DNA of 22,885 nt, from contig DIAS01000188.1 of NCBI GenBank assembly GCA_002415855.1, positions 1 to 22,885 on the forward strand, given 5' to 3'. Of the stretch, positions 22,862 to 22,885 are shown piece by piece. Under the pieces are notes generated by a model. The model saw only the letters and a list, made by a program, of their open reading frames with translations, was not told the DNA's origin and ran no database searches. Each line of letters begins with the position of its first letter. The stretch's first letter is position 1. The DNA comes from Bacteroidales bacterium UBA5072. Lineage in GTDB: Bacteria; Bacteroidota; Bacteroidia; Bacteroidales; UBA10428. The translations under genes and the position numbers were made by a program.

Positions 22862-22885
22862 AGTTGTAAGTTGTAAGTTGTAAGT
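22862..22885 (+). repeat. Tandem heptamer repeat at the window edge
   Basis: Three exact copies of AGTTGTA followed by AGT run off the window end, starting 10 bp upstream of the aquaglyceroporin start codon. On the gene's strand the unit reads TACAACT. Such short A/T-rich tandem arrays occur between Bacteroidota genes and may vary in copy number; total length cannot be judged here. Confidence 0.7.

Noticed and set aside
22862..22885. Possible CRISPR array
   Set aside because: The units are 7 bp and directly adjacent with no spacers, so this is a microsatellite, not CRISPR.

Overview
The window looks like chromosomal DNA from a free-living or gut-type Bacteroidota. The evidence is the gene content (secreted GH78, GH42-like and GH26 enzymes, a Nudix-type AraR regulator, an SSS sugar symporter, an 8-TM FtsX/MacB-like permease and a GAFTDA-type NtrC regulator), TAnnTTTG-like -7 promoter elements, weak Shine-Dalgarno sequences, and short palindromic or tandem intergenic repeats. 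No tRNA, rRNA, CRISPR, transposase or phage gene was seen, and no gene-free stretch exceeds 300 bases.

Left part (1-6110): the tail of one GH78 alpha-L-rhamnosidase, a second complete GH78-type enzyme, a GH42-like clan A glycosidase and a lipoprotein aldose 1-epimerase, all on the + strand. This reads as the hydrolytic end of a locus for a rhamnose/galactose/arabinose-containing glycan (pectic rhamnogalacturonan or arabinogalactan; inference). No SusC/SusD pair lies in the window. A convergent alkD-like DNA glycosylase gene (6182-6892, -) follows, separated by a 17-bp perfect hairpin.

Middle (6991-13511): a complete L-arabinose module on the + strand: AraR (Nudix domain with a dead Nudix box plus winged helix), a sodium/sugar symporter, AraB, AraD and AraA. 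Two matching palindromes (AAAAGTA-N5-TACTNTT) lie in front of araR and in front of the symporter gene; the first overlaps the likely araR -7 box. Arabinose would enter by the symporter, be isomerised (AraA), phosphorylated (AraB) and epimerised (AraD) to D-xylulose 5-phosphate. A hairpin separates araD from araA.

Right part (13670-22851): a secreted TlpA-like thioredoxin-fold protein (-) divergent from a small exported 2[4Fe-4S] ferredoxin (+); an FtsX/MacB-like permease (-) divergent from a sigma-54-type response regulator and an overlapping histidine kinase with almost no periplasmic loop (+); a GH26 mannanase-like enzyme (-); a small NAD(P)-binding epimerase-like protein (+); and a GlpF-type aquaglyceroporin (-). 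The permease/regulator/kinase group looks like one envelope-sensing module, with a near sigma-54 promoter in front of the permease and a structured leader in front of the regulator.

Most of the window is recognisable biology. The less ordinary parts are the AraR operator pair, the kinase-permease module with its leader, and the exported ferredoxin/thioredoxin pair.
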